NCBI GenBank assembly: GCA_013365325.1
Contig: JABVXV010000005.1
Span: 372,001-436,000, forward strand
From: Dipetalonema caudispina
Taxonomy: Eukaryota > Nematoda > Chromadorea > Rhabditida > Onchocercidae
DNA: 64,000 bases
Direction: 5' to 3'
Shown one piece after another: positions 1 to 13,200 of the stretch. The notes beneath the pieces were generated by a model. It was not told the origin of the DNA. It did no database searches and worked only from the letters and a program-made list of their open reading frames with translations. Position numbers and translations under genes: made by a program. Numbering within the stretch: the first letter of the stretch is position 1; every line of letters begins with the position of its first letter.

Positions 1-3000
1 ATCCTCAGAACTTCCTTCGCTTAATTCACTTCTTTCATTACTCTCTGAACTGCTATTTCCAGAAGCAGAAGAAACGGAAATGAATTCACGAAGCCGTCTT
101 CTTTTTCTTACTTTTATTTTTTCATTCGCTAAAGAAAAGAAATGTTACTTGAAAACTTTGCTAGACGAATAATTTTCAATTCCTTTCCAATTTTTCAAAT
201 GATATTTCTTTTCCTTTTTTCACCTAAAAATGAAAAAAAAAAATCTATTTTTCTATCAGATTACCTGTCTTTGAATTTCCTCAGAATTATTTTTTACAGA
301 ACTTTCTTCAAAACATTCTTAAAGAAGCCAAGTGAATCCTTGGAAATTTATTTGAAAAGAAATTTCTGAATTAACCTGAAACATTTCGTTTTCTCCTTTC
401 TGCACTTGGTATAGTTCTTTTCGGTTCCTTCCTTTCTTCGTTTTCCTGACATTAAAAACGTAAAAATAGTTTAAACTATTTAAAGGTTTTCATGAAAGAT
501 ATCCAGAACTCCAGAACTTGGATTTATCAATTTTTATGCGTTACCTTTACCTGCCGTTAGAGTTATAATCTTCTCAATGTTTTCGAACGATTACACAGCA
601 TACTGACCACAGAAATATATGTCTTCCAATAACTTTGGCGAAAGCTAATATATGTCTTAGCTTCCATCAAAAAGTGATGGAAAGTATTGACAAAGTGATG
701 GATAGTACTCTATTACGATGTCTTCTTCTCCCTCTCTATGTAAGACAAGACTTCCATGAACAATAAATGATACATTAATATCACAATGAAAACATCGTGA
801 ACCAAGGGATAACGATAATAAATAACTTGTAAAAAGAAACTTTCGAGGGTGTTGGATCCATTGGTGCAACTTCTTCGCATGATGAAGTACTTGGCACAGC
901 CTGATGTGCAGGTGATATAAAACTCGGAGTTGCTGGTACCGGACTTCCCATGGTAAGAACCTGAGGTTGTACCAGAGTCGACACAATTGTTTTTGCTCTT
1001 GACCAAGTATTAGCTGTTAAAAACATTAATTAAACAAACTGATAAAGAGAAAAAGGGTAAATCATTCGGAACTATAAATTTTTAATACTTCCGGAAAATG
1101 TTATTTAAATTTACTGGGAAAAAATTAAAATTTTCACAAATCGCTGTTCCAATTACTCCACACCTATAAAATATTAAACTGGTGGGGAATTGCAGGAAGA
1201 GGAGCTTATGGCTTAAACACTGATACGCATAGAGAATTTGTGAGCTTTTAAAAGTTCAAAATTATCAGAACTTCAAAGTAACCTGGACTTCGCAGCGGCG
1301 GCGGCGGTACATTAGACCATGCAGGAAGTGGTATTCGTCCGGCTATTGGTGGAAGAGGTGGCAGTGGTGAAAAAACGTTGGTGGAAGGTGAAAGTGGTGG
1401 AAAATTAGAAAGAGGAGGTACGTGATTAGGTGGTATCGAATGATAGTAAGTAAACGGTGTCTGAGGGTGTTGATGAGACATGAGATGAGGGGAACAGAAT
1501 GTTTGATGTGCTGCTTGTACTGTTGTCAACGGTGGACACGAAGAGCCTATAGTGGAAGGAGATGTCGTCGATGGAGCAAAATGCCCGGCTACTGAAGAAA
1601 CTGTCGAACGTTCACTAGAAGGTACTACATTTTCGATGTGTGCTTCTGTAATACAGATTTAATTTATCATTTTCAATTATTAATTTCAACTGAAACCTAA
1701 GTTTATTTTAACTGAAATCTTTTTTTTTCCAAAAAGTATATACCTTTTATCTTTAAAACACCTTCTGTCACAGGAATAATGAAGCACTGTTTTAGTCAAA
1801 CGATATGTAATTGGCAATTGGCTGAGTTGACAAAATGATAATTTACCGAAAAAACATCTGCTAACTACGTCTTCCTGACAACTTTTCGCTTAATTCTCTC
1901 TTAATTTCTCAATGCTTTGTCAGTTGAAAGGAAACAAAACCAAATAAGTGTGAAGCTATTTATGTTCAATTTTTTCAAAACTGGGAGTTTATATTCTTAG
2001 AAAGACCACAGGGAGATAAATATGTAATTTCAAATTAATTCCAGCATAATACAATCATAACTTCTTGGAAATTGGATACTTTTTGGCAATGCAGCTTCAG
2101 TCGGTTGCTGATGCATTTGCCGATCTTTATCATGATGAAACACCGCTTCAGATTTGTCAGTTTGTTTTTTCGGCGCTGGTTCCGGTATTTTGAAATCAAT
2201 GGATTGTTGAGCGCTAGTGGAAGGCGATGGGTTTGTGAGAATGCTTTTCTGGAATTTAAAATAATTATTTGCTCCTTCAAGCACTTCTGTGTGTTTTGTA
2301 TCGTCCCTAAGTTAACTAAATGTATCCCAAATCATGGTATTCTTCATAAAAGAGCAAACCGCATTGAAATGATCTTATGATTAATGTCGTAAGTAGAAGA
2401 TTCCATTATTAGCAGATGTGTCGTACTAAACGACAAGACTGCGCGAGCAATTCTCTTAATAAATCGAATTCACCCATCTACAATAATGTAATTTCCACAC
2501 AGTTAATTTCACTCTAGATGCAAAGACAATTCAATTGTTGTAAAAATTACATATTCAGATGTACTTGTAGAGCTGACCCTTCGAAACTCAGTTAGTCTGT
2601 TATGATCCAAGCGTGATAAGTAACGAGGTATTGGTGCTGCTTCCACTGCTCGCTCCTCATAGCGTCGACTTATTTCTTTCGCTCAAAAACAAAATTTTCT
2701 ATTATTTGCGATAATTTATCCGTAACTTCTGTTATTTTGTAATTTTCCAATTAAATTAGGCACATTATGAAATGCAATATTGATAACCCTGCGCAACTTA
2801 CCGTGATGAAAAAAACCAATACTTTCCCCGTAAACAAATAAAGTAATAAAGCAAAAAAAGAAACGCACCATACGGATCAACAATACACGTAATTGTTTGT
2901 CCCATAACTGAAGAACCATTATTTTTCGCAACAAATGATTCGGCTTTGCCGACATCTTGGAAGACAACGTATGCCATACCCAAATGTTTTTTTGTTCGAG

Positions 3001-4227
3001 GATGGATATATACGAATACTTCAATAACTTGACCTGTCTTCCTGAAAATGTTGAAAATAAATGTCAAATAGGCTTCATATCTTTTATTTATAACAGTAAA
3101 ATTTTTCAAAAAAATTCATTTTCCAAGCAAATTTTAATTACTTTCTGAAGAAAATCTGTAAAAACCTACTGGCACATATCAGTCAAAAATGCATGATTTA
3201 TGTTATCATTCAAACCAAATATGGAGACTTCACGCTTCGGTTGTGGTCCAACCGAGTTATTGTCCAACTGAAAGAAGATTTTATGAAAATTGTTAAGTCC
3301 GTCCCATTAAAGTGAATGCAGCTGAAAAAATTCGCAATATTCCATGAGATCATTAAATGAAGGAAATTCGGAAAAGATTTCAACTTTTACAAAAACCATA
3401 AAAGAATGAAAAAAAGTAAGCAAGTATTCGAATATAATCTCCAAAAAATGAACTTACAACAAAAGAAGGCAGTGGAAGGTCGATCGACTCCACACTACGA
3501 AATCTTGTTAGTGGATTCCTTGGATCACCCAATGTATGTACATTATACTAAAATTATTCATTTTATTATAAATATTTCCATTTATCGGATATTAAGTTGA
3601 GTAAATGAACTCAGTATATATACCATTTTTCTCATCACGACTGCAATATCATGTCATGTATTTTTTGCAGCATTTCCTCTTCTCTGCTTTATTAATCAAA
3701 TTAATGCATATATTAACATAAACCAACAATTAACTTTCGTTCCAAGAGCAAAATCGATTTATGCAGAACAAAACTCATTTATTTGTAAGTTGCCTCAAAT
3801 AATACGTCAACATCAGTGCAGTTTTATTAAATAAAATTGATTCTTCTTTGAGCCCAGAAAATACCTCAATTACAGTAGATTTTTCTCTTTGCGTCTCATA
3901 TCAACTCATACAACAATGGTACAAACTTATAAGCAGGAAAATTACACGAATGCATTTTATAAATTTCTTGGCAGATCAATTACGGACCGACTTCTTGTTT
4001 ACCATTATTTGCATGGGTATACAATTAAATTACTAGATTATAATTTTGTCAATAATAATACAATAATAAAAAATGATGCGAACCTTCGGATCATCTTTGC
4101 AGATGCCGTCGCACCGAAAAATTACATGTTTTGCATCGATGTTAATAGCTTTCCAAGCGATTTTGTGGTGAATATGATGTGCTGTTTCTGATGCTGAACG
4201 CGGTCGACTTGATCCTCTTGTTGACAT
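1..4227 (-). CDS. set-2: SETD1/SET-2 histone H3K4 methyltransferase, N-terminal part (runs off left edge)
   Basis: Catalytic subunit family of the COMPASS complex, which methylates histone H3 lysine 4 in the nucleus. Ten exons join in phase: 4227-4084, 3547-3458, 3267-3170, 3041-2869, 2681-2551, 2248-2062, 1645-1283, 1013-841, a probable micro-exon 572-551, and 128-1 (open), about 503 residues. The N-terminus (IAWKAINIDAKHVIFRCDG, then GDPRNPLTRFRS) matches the SETD1 pre-RRM region. An RRM at about residues 85-165 contains REVSIFGLNDNINHAFLTDM and HPRTKKHLGMAYVVF, followed by SSVMGQTITCIVDPY. A Ser/Thr/Pro-rich linker follows, with a polyproline run in exon 1645-1283. The last piece is basic then acidic (KVRKRRRLREF, then Ser/Glu). 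The catalytic SET domain is not in the window. Identity rests on the RRM and its flank. The 22-nt exon is the least certain piece. Confidence 0.88.
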
Positions 4228-7165
4228 TCTACCTCCTGAAACTAACGAAATTTATTTTTTGGAATATTGACTGACAACTAAAAAATGGGCACTTCATTAG
4301 TGAAATATATTAAAAATGTTAAATAATAATAATCTTTCATCACCCATCACGTCTTAGGAAATTATGACTTGCATAAGAATATACAATTCCAATCACTAAC
4401 AGTCTATCAAAATGTGAAATCAAATTTCTAACGCTGCGATTACTGGTCTGTTCTAAATGCTCCTACAACTAACCAGCCACTACACAACCACATATGACAA
4501 TTATGTTAACTTCCTAAACAACTATTTATTTATCTCTTTTTTGAAGTGATTTGCAGTCTATCAATGATTTCGGCACATAGTGTGATAAATAGATAATCTT
4601 GACAACTGAATGTTTTCGTACTTTTTTTATCACCTCTGATTTCATTTCCTTCGTTAAATATTTGATACCCATCATGGCTTTATTGGAGGTTTTCTGTTTC
4701 CCCTACCTGATCTTTCTCTTCATCCTATTACCAGATTTTTACCTCACATTATGCCATTCAACATTGCCTAAAACTCTATGCTTCACTGCATTCTTTGCTT
4801 CTCGTGATGTCTCAATTTTTTTACCCTTTCATATTCGAAACAGTTTTACAGAATCCACCAAAACCAGTATTTGGAATTGTTTAGACACATATAAATACTA
4901 ACACGTATAAACTTATCATTTATTGATCCATCCAGACTACATTACGAGATTTAGAATTATATATTTTGGACTAGAATTCCAACAGGATTTTAAAGTCTAT
5001 CAAAATAGTTTGTTAATAGTAAACCAAACCATTTCGATGATGCGACGCGCCTTCATGTGCATCCATTCAGAAAATCCAACAGGTTAAAAAAAGAAACATA
5101 TCACCACTTTATTGCTTTTGGTCCTACACATAACCACCAAGTTGATTTTTATCCTGTAAATCGTTCTTAAAATTACTGCATTGTATGGGAACATGCGGGG
5201 AGACCCGAGAATGCAGTAAAGATCGTGTATCCTCTTGGGGAATGAATTTTCCATGTGAAATATGTTGGGAGGGAGTGATTAGACAACAATTTACTGAAAG
5301 TAAATTATATTCCGTCGCACAACACCGCCATCAAATTCGCACCAGAGAGCCGATATAGCCACAGATGTATCACAAGGACTGCCCTGCCATCAAATTTTCC
5401 CGAAAAATTACTGTTGGGTGACAAACGCTGCTGGATGCTAAATGCGTACAGCAGCTCTTCAGTGCATAACTTCTGATAATTGTAATGATCGATTGGAGTT
5501 AAAAAGAAGTCACCCGTTAGAGGAGTTAAGAGTGAGGTACTTTCCTTACCACATAATTTTCTCACCTTTCACTCTGAGAGATCGTGCAAGCGAATAACAG
5601 AAGTGACCGATTGCAAATAAGAGACAATATAGTAAGTCTGCCAATGTCTTACTAACAAAATCCCTCCATCTTCAGACGGATCAAACTTTACTATCTTCCC
5701 TTCTTTCGAAAGTATTCCAAGAATCACTCTCTTGAGATTTGATTATATGAAGTATTCCGGTCCTTTTTGCTTAGTTTCATTTTCACTTCATAAAATAAAA
5801 GAAATTCATATGATTGTTATTCTTTTATCTTTTGGGTGCAGTGACATCATATCTTCTCCTTTCCATATGAGGAGTAATCAGTTCTTGTCTAGAACAACCA
5901 TTTGTTAACAACATAGAATAATTTGTGAGTTAGAATACAATCCTACCCAAGTGGTATAAGGTTAAAAGTGGAACAAACTTCTACGGCCCTCCATGAAACT
6001 TCATTGTTTGATGGCTTTATTCAAAGAACTGCACTAATCGCAGATCAAATCTATTCATCGATAAGATTGTGTCTTCGAGAGTTTTTCAAATGTTTATCCT
6101 TGCGAATGAACAGTCATAAGGAAGAATTTATACGGTGTGATTACTGGAAATACCAGAAATATGTTTTATCATGAATAATAAAATTTTGAATAAAAAGAAC
6201 AAGTCCTTAACGGAATCATTTGATGCAAACTAATTCAAAACATGAGGGAGATCCCACTGTGACAATAATATTCTTAAAGTAACTTCCATGTGAAAAAGAC
6301 AACACAATGGATTTTATATGTGGAAAGATTGATTATCCGTTTCAAATCCGAACTGAATTTGATTATCTATAAATACTCAAACCAAGTCCTTATGTGCTTG
6401 CTGCAAATCTATTGGACATCAGGAAATAGTTCACATTTTTGTAGAGAGAAAATCTTGAATTATGTGCGTGTTGCGACTCGAAGCCATATCAATTCAGCAT
6501 TTCTTGTAGCAGACAAGTAACACGACAAGAACTCAAGCCTATTCGAACTTGCCATCAAAACAATATATTATACTAGCATATATGGCCTACTTCACATATT
6601 ACTGTTTAAGTGATATAATTATCCTAATGGCGAACAGCATCAAATATGAGTGAAGCTATTTTTATGTTTTAATTGCCTCCAAATTTAATGTTAAAATGTT
6701 AGAACTTGAAGAACTTAAAGAAAAATATAGACAAATAAGTCAACATAAATAAATCAATCACTCGATTAATGTGATATTCTTCGTCGTATAAACATTTGTT
6801 TCAAATATATCTTGACATTTGTTATATCGACTTTTCAGCCGTGAACACAAATAACTATTACTCATCTAAATAAAGCAGAAATTATTAATTTATTAACTTA
6901 TACTCTCATAATACATAAAGATGATACGTGGTGGATTTGGCGCATGTATAGTTGCATCGCAAAAAAAAAGCAACAATTCGAACAATTCGGTAATAAATGA
7001 AAAAGAAAGTATGCAAATCTAACACACTGTAGCCAGCAGAATCTTATTTGCTCCTCACCAGAAAACTGTTACCGTGGTCAGAACTAAATAATTTCAACGG
7101 GATGACTGGAAATTCTAACAGTATAAGAGAAAATTTAATTGCAAATCAAATAATAATGAAGCAAA
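4228..7165. other. Intergenic stretch between SETD1 and mrpl-30
   Basis: About 2.9 kb of AT-rich sequence. Open frames at 5305-5565 (minus, 86 codons), 5968-6174 and 6290-6520 (plus) have no recognisable motif and no convincing splice partners. A minus-strand AATAAA lies at 6889-6894, about 270 bp past the mrpl-30 stop, and could be its polyadenylation signal. The region probably holds the SETD1 promoter. I see nothing else. Confidence 0.5.
4236..4237 (-). promoter_or_regulatory. Candidate spliced-leader acceptor of the SETD1 gene
   Basis: On the minus strand TTAGTTTCAG ends here, 8 nt before the ATG at 4227. A pyrimidine-rich AG this close to a start codon, with no coding exon upstream, is the usual look of a nematode trans-splice acceptor. 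It could also be a cis intron end for an untranslated first exon. Confidence 0.5.
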
Positions 7166-8632
7166 TTAAATAAAAAGAATAAATACCTGTTTATGTGGAT
7201 CCATCACACTCAACTGAGACGCTTCACAAGCTAATCGCTTATCGACTACGCACCTTCCATCTGGAAAGACCTGAAAAAATTATTCTAAAGAGATGACTAA
7301 TAATTTAGCCAAACTTCTAAGAAATTTTCGGCATTTTTCTTAATACAAAGCCTCATTTCTCCCATTCTTGCAAAGCCCAAGTGAAAGAAAACTAGCCTGC
7401 AAAACTATGCATCAATAAAAATCAGCTCTTAGTGATATTGCTAATGCAAGATTTCCTCGGTAAAACCGCTATCTTAAAGTTGAAAACAACGATATTTTCA
7501 TACTTACTTCTAAAGCGTTCACATCATCAATTGTTGGTTCACCATTCGGAAAAGAGAGTGCACGTACTTCAATGACATGCTTCAAAGGCCATAATTCTGT
7601 ATTTTGTGAAGCAGTATTCTTGAAAATAAACATTTTACCAGGCTGAAAAGAAATATGAGAATTGTATGGAAAGAATTAATTCCAAATTTGTTGTGTAAAA
7701 TAGGATCTTTCATTTGGTTCTTCTGAGGTACAGAAAAAGTGCTTATCCACACAATTATTTGACTCCAGTCATTTTACAACGGTTACTTTTAGGAAAGAGA
7801 AGTTGCATTATCTTTCTCATTCGATGAAGCACATAATTCTAAGTGCTAAGCGTATCTCATGTTGAAAAGGGCACTAGGGTCAAATATACCACTTAAAGGC
7901 CAATTACTCTCATAGTATTAAACAGGAGATGAACATGAGTTATGATAATGCCAAGTAACTAATCTCAAAAATCACATTAAAAAGATGGGAGATAAAACTG
8001 AACCCTTTGTATCCGAAAAATTTTAATTTTCTTCATAAAATTTGATTATGAAACACTTACTTCGGCGTCTTTACCAAATAATTTTTCAATTTTTCTTTTT
8101 GTATCCCATGGATCCATAGAGTAATTTCTATAGATCCATACTAACCAAAGTTTCGGTGGTTTACCTTCCATCTGAAAGAGTCTAGTCAGTCTTTCTCCAA
8201 ATTCATTCATCTTCAGTGCATAAACTATGCTTTCGATAATTCCATACTATGAATGCATTCAAAAACTGAGCAAGGAATAATATTATTTTTTAATAATGGT
8301 CTATAAAAATCAATTACGACAGTTAACTAATTTTTTTGTAGGCTAATTAGAAAATACTTCATTTTTTACTAGCTACGAGATGCTTCTTTCCATTCAACTG
8401 AACAACTATTTATTAAACTCTGAGCAATATACTGGGAATTTCCCAAATTCCCACATAAGAAACCTTCTTCAAATTGTCGAATTTTAGATATGGATTCATT
8501 AAAGGCGAGAAACCTTTTCAGGGAAATGCTCCGGCCCAGCCATATGCTTTTCATAATCGAATTCTTTTGAGACATCACTTCTGCGCGGAAGATATCGGTA
8601 CCAATGCCCAGTTTTTTTGTATACCCATTGAT
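7166..8632 (-). CDS. mrpl-30: Mitochondrial large-subunit ribosomal protein L30 (uL30m); first exon not resolved
   Basis: Structural protein of the mitochondrial 39S/54S subunit, related to bacterial uL30. Four exons join in phase: 8632-8514, 8171-8061, 7642-7508 and 7270 onward. The N-terminal piece HWYRYLPRRSDVSKEFDYEK with MAGPEHFPE matches the MRPL30 leader. PPKLWLVWIYRNYSMDPWDT is the L30 beta strand and helix start. LWPLKHVIEVRALSFPNGEP and DDVNALEVFPDGRCVV match the conserved C-terminal half of the animal protein. Exon 8632 starts in phase 1, so an upstream exon with the ATG and targeting peptide must exist; I could not place it. The C-terminus is either read-through to TAA at 7166-7168 (HKQVFILFI) or spliced after CAG at 7187. 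Length (about 157 residues without exon 1) fits the family (human about 161). Confidence 0.85.
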
Positions 8633-10252
8633 CTACAAGAGTTGAAAAAATATTTTAATCTGCAAAAGTGAAGAAAATTTGCTCTGGAAAAAAAAAGTTT
8701 TCAAAAAAAAAACGTTCCTAACTTCTTGCAGTATGTAGCTCATAAAATTTTTAAAAATCAAAATAAAAAATCAGCACTCTGCTACAGTAAACAAAAAAAA
8801 ACAGAACGACTCAAATACCTCGCAAAAAAAGAAATTAACTTCTATTTGACTATTATTAATGAAAGGACGACAAGGAAGAATGTGTAATTCAGAGAAAAAT
8901 TTTGGTGATGGATGAACATACTTGAATTCTAACATATCCACAAACGACAACAATATGAATTAGTGGATCTATGAAACTTAAAAGAAGTTTATTACTAACA
9001 CAAATCTAACGCAAAAGAACCAAATGCATGAAAATTGGTGATGCACTTCCAACAGATGATGCGGTGTTGGCAAAGCAAATATTTCAAACTTCTATGTTAA
9101 AATTACTACACCTTACTTCTGATAACTTTGGCCATCGTTCATTTGAAACGATAAGAACCGTGGCTTTCAGTATGATTCAGATTACCATTAACAGGATGAA
9201 GGAAACCAGAAGACTGCCACTATTGTTGATGGCTACCTAAACTGAAATAGCAAATGAAATCTTTCGTTACAGCTAATATTACAGAACAGTTTATTTCATA
9301 TCAATGAAGACCTCATAGCTAATCAGTAAAAAGTTACAACCAATCCTCCATCAAACGCGTGATCGCGACAATCGTCAATTCTCTACTCAGATGAGTGACC
9401 CGTTATTCTTGGTTTGCATATCCTTGACAGTAATCACAGGAACACTACTTTTCTACATCGGATCCTCAGTATCCCAATCGATGATGTGTATTTCTTTCTC
9501 AGATACTCCACCCAATCCAACTACCATATGTATTCTGAATTTATTTAGCTACTGCAGTAGATGTTCTCTGAGATGTAATATCCATATCTGCCTTACTATT
9601 CACGATTTCATGGGAGTATTCCTCCTGAACTCCCACTAAATGCACTCACCATAAGTAAAGTAAGAACCAAATCTGAAAGTACAGATGAAGTCGTTCACCA
9701 AAATACGATTCGCTCAGATATATCTCTAAATTCGCACACTGTATCTGAACCCTGTGCTGCATTACGGATGTTTCAATGTTGTGCAAGGCTTCAGGCCTCA
9801 TTTGGCTAATCCTACGAGTTCTTCGTATCTGTATGCTAATCCAGTACTATAACGAACGTTCTCGTATCTGCTTTCGACCTTCGTCTGACCTCTAATTATA
9901 TCCTACTTTTGACCTTCATGTGATCTTTTCATTGTGACTATTTAAAGGTCACTCATTCTGACCCTCATTTGCAAGTAGTTCACAAGTCATCGCATTTGTT
10001 ATTCTCTTAACTTCCAAGCTAATATTTATAAGCATTAAGCTTGAAGCAACAGGTAACCTTCAAAGAGTCCTTATCATTTTAATGATATGTGATAACATCC
10101 CCTATACGTTCGAAAATGATCTTTATTGACGATTAAAATATAATAGGTATAGACGACAAACAGATATAATGTTGGGGGTAATGAGGGAAGGAAGAGATAG
10201 AGGGGAAGAAAAAATATGGGGTAATTGAGGAGGAGGAGAGCAATGCTTCTTC
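8633..10252. other. Stretch between mrpl-30 and the IFA gene
   Basis: The unresolved first exon of mrpl-30 should lie in the lower part. A minus-strand open stretch at 8771-8935 (MLEFKYVHPSPKFF...) ends at a good GT but in the wrong phase for exon 8632. Plus-strand ORFs 9028-9240 (70 codons) and 9391-9639 (82 codons) show no known motif. The 3' UTR of the IFA gene occupies the upper end. Confidence 0.45.
10122..10127 (-). terminator. Polyadenylation signal AATAAA of the IFA gene
   Basis: TTTATT on the plus strand is AATAAA on the minus strand, about 125 bp past the IFA stop codon at 10253. It is the first canonical hexamer after the stop. The cleavage site cannot be seen. Confidence 0.55.
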
Positions 10253-13200
10253 TTAGCTTACTGTTTGGCTCGAGCGTTGAATATGAGTTGCTCGTTCCTG
10301 AAAAATTTTCCAGTGAGATAAAATAGCCAAATTTGGCCCAAAAAGATAATGAAGAAAGCTTTGGTAGGCTGTATACTTTAAAATGAACCAGTGATATATT
10401 AGAAAGAAGAATGAAAGACGAACCTCGCCCTCCTTATTGTAAAGGATGGTTTGGACATTACTTCCCACCCCAAATGACTCTTCGGCCTCGAAGATAAGCT
10501 GTTCGGGTGGTGCGTGAATCCCGCCTTGGCCACGGCCCCAAATCTGAAATTTTTAAATTACTCCATGAGATCGGTTTCTTCAGAACAAATACTTCCCATC
10601 CAATTATAGCATATTTTCGAAATTAATAAACTCAACGCCTAATGCATAACTAATGAAATAATGTTGAATCATCGAGAAGTCTTACTTTGACAGTTTTACT
10701 CGGTTTTAGTATAAAATCTCTCGGGAGTGTATAAACAATTTCACGTTTCCCATCAATCTTTCTCTTTAGTTTCCATTCACCGACTGGTTCCTCTTTAGAA
10801 CGATGTGTGTTCTCAAGAACAATAAATTTACCATCTGGTGATGTTTCCTGAATGGAAACATTACCCTTCGCTGAACGGGTATATGATGTACGAGAAGATG
10901 TTTCGCCTTTTACCACACGCATTGTTTCTGTAAAAAAATGGAGGAAGCTATCGCTGATTTAAAATAACTGTCAAGAAATCTGGATGAATAACATAACGAT
11001 GTCCGCATCTGACATCAATTTTGAGTAGATAAAGTCGGGAATGCTTACATCTCTTGCTTACAAAATTAAATTGTTACTTGTAGTTTGATCCAGCAACGAT
11101 GTTACGTTGTCACTCATCAGTGAATGGAAAAATAGCCTTTACCTGACTTTGTCATTTTCATCTTTAAACTTAAACGAAGGGTCGCTATGGAGATTAATTA
11201 CCACTAACTAACCTATTTAATCAATTTCCTACAACAAACGTGAAAATACCTGTATCGGCAACTTCATTAATGCCTGTAGTGCGAACGACCTGTTCAACCA
11301 ATTGTTTCAGGCCTGGTCCATCACCTTCGCCTTCTAACATCTTTCTGTAAATTGCTATCTCGGCATCCAAAGTCTATAACAAATCATAATTTAATTCTGA
11401 AAGTTACCGTACGTGAAACTGCTATTTTAAATGAGGAAAAGAATTCCAAATTGAGTACGTCTCAGCTTCATTGACGAATACACATCCATTTCGTAGAAGC
11501 GGATACTTCTCCAATATCCCCATCTTTTAACTTTTCGTGGTAGCTTACCTGTTTGGTGTCCAACAACATTTGCAGTTCAACCATCAACGCTTGACATTCT
11601 TCACGCATCTTACGAATTTGCGCATCGCGGTCATTAAGCGCAGCTTCGTATGAGCGCTGATCGTCTTCAAGTTGGAAGTTTAATTCCTGGATTTGCTTTT
11701 CCAGCAGTGAATTCTGCAGATATGATATAATTTACAAAATTGAAAAGGAAAATAAGAGCCAGACCAATACAATAACATGGTCATTGGTTACAGGTACTTA
11801 CGATAACTATAAAATTTCAATTTGTGTCATAACCTTCTGCGCCTAAGAATCGAAAATTGCTTCAAACAGGTTTCTCCATATTTATTTAATTGAACCAAAA
11901 TCATTTGAAATCAAAATTAACTGGAAATAAAGGGTAAATCTCGATAATGCTGGTCAAAGGTCACGAACTTACTCTTCCTTCCAAATCCGCCAACTTTCCT
12001 CGCAAATCACCCAGTTGTACACGAAGTCGCTTAACTTCTTCCCGTTGATAACCTTGTTCCATAGTTTGACGTGCTGATTGCGTTTGAATTTCTTGCACTT
12101 TCAGTTTGTACCACGACTCCATATCGTTTCGGTTAGCACTTGTCATCTACAAGAAAGGGACGTTGAATTGATTCCTATATTCGTCAATGTTGAGAAAAAA
12201 AATTCAATTTCTCTAAAAGTATTGCGAAATATTTGGATTGATTGGATTAGTACTTCCAAAAATCAAAAAACTGTCTAGAGAGTCATTTGATGGTAGAGTA
12301 CCATGACAAAACATCGACCATGACATCATACGCGATACCACATCGTTACTTATGGATTAGGTTGTCAATTGATGATTTTATAGAAACAAAAATGAGATCA
12401 GAAGTGAGCTGAAGTCTTCAACGAAATGTTTCCTTTTCTCAAAAACTTCGAAGGCACTTTCGAACATACTTTGCCATTTCGAATAACAAACCTGATCATA
12501 TTCATTACGAATGTCACGAATAGCCGATGAGAGTTCATTTTTGAAAAATTCACGATTTTCACTAGTGGTATCACGTGCTGCCATTGCCTGTAAATCACGA
12601 ATTTCTTGGTCTTGCACACGACGAATGAAATCAATCTCTTCCTGAAGTGTTTGCACTTGGTTTTGATGGTCGATGCGATTTAACGTCTCTTGATCCAGAT
12701 CCTGAAAATTGTTTTTTATAAAAATGTCTTGATGTTAAGAATCATTCCAATATCTACTGTAAAACTTCCCATTGGAATTATTATAGAAAATCCCAAATCA
12801 GATACTGAAAATGAAATGAGTGATAGCAAGGCAAATACGAATAAACAGTGCATTTCTTTCTATAATTCTCATCAATTATAAACTACTCTCACAAGATTAT
12901 ATTTGCAATGTTTCAGATACGAACAGTAAATCGATCAGGAGGTTTTACTCAGGTAGAGTGAGATCTTGAACATCACTCTTCCCATACTTCAACACATCCT
13001 TTTTAAAACGGATAAGAAGGACGACTTACTGTTCGTGCCCGTTGTAATTCGCCCACAAGACGCTGATTTTCTTTTTTAATTCGTGAAATTTCTTCTTCCA
13101 AAAGAGCAATTCGTCGACGTAGAAGATTGATTTCGGTTTCGATATTTGATAATGCAACCAGAAGCTCATCAATTTTGTCACGGTCAGTTAGACGTGCCTT

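Noticed and set aside
5305..5565. 86-codon minus-strand ORF upstream of SETD1
   Set aside because: SETD1 already has a complete family-like N-terminus at 4227, and this frame matches nothing I know.
9028..9639. Two plus-strand ORFs (70 and 82 codons) between mrpl-30 and IFA
   Set aside because: No recognisable domain, no partner exons; kept only as an unexplained stretch.
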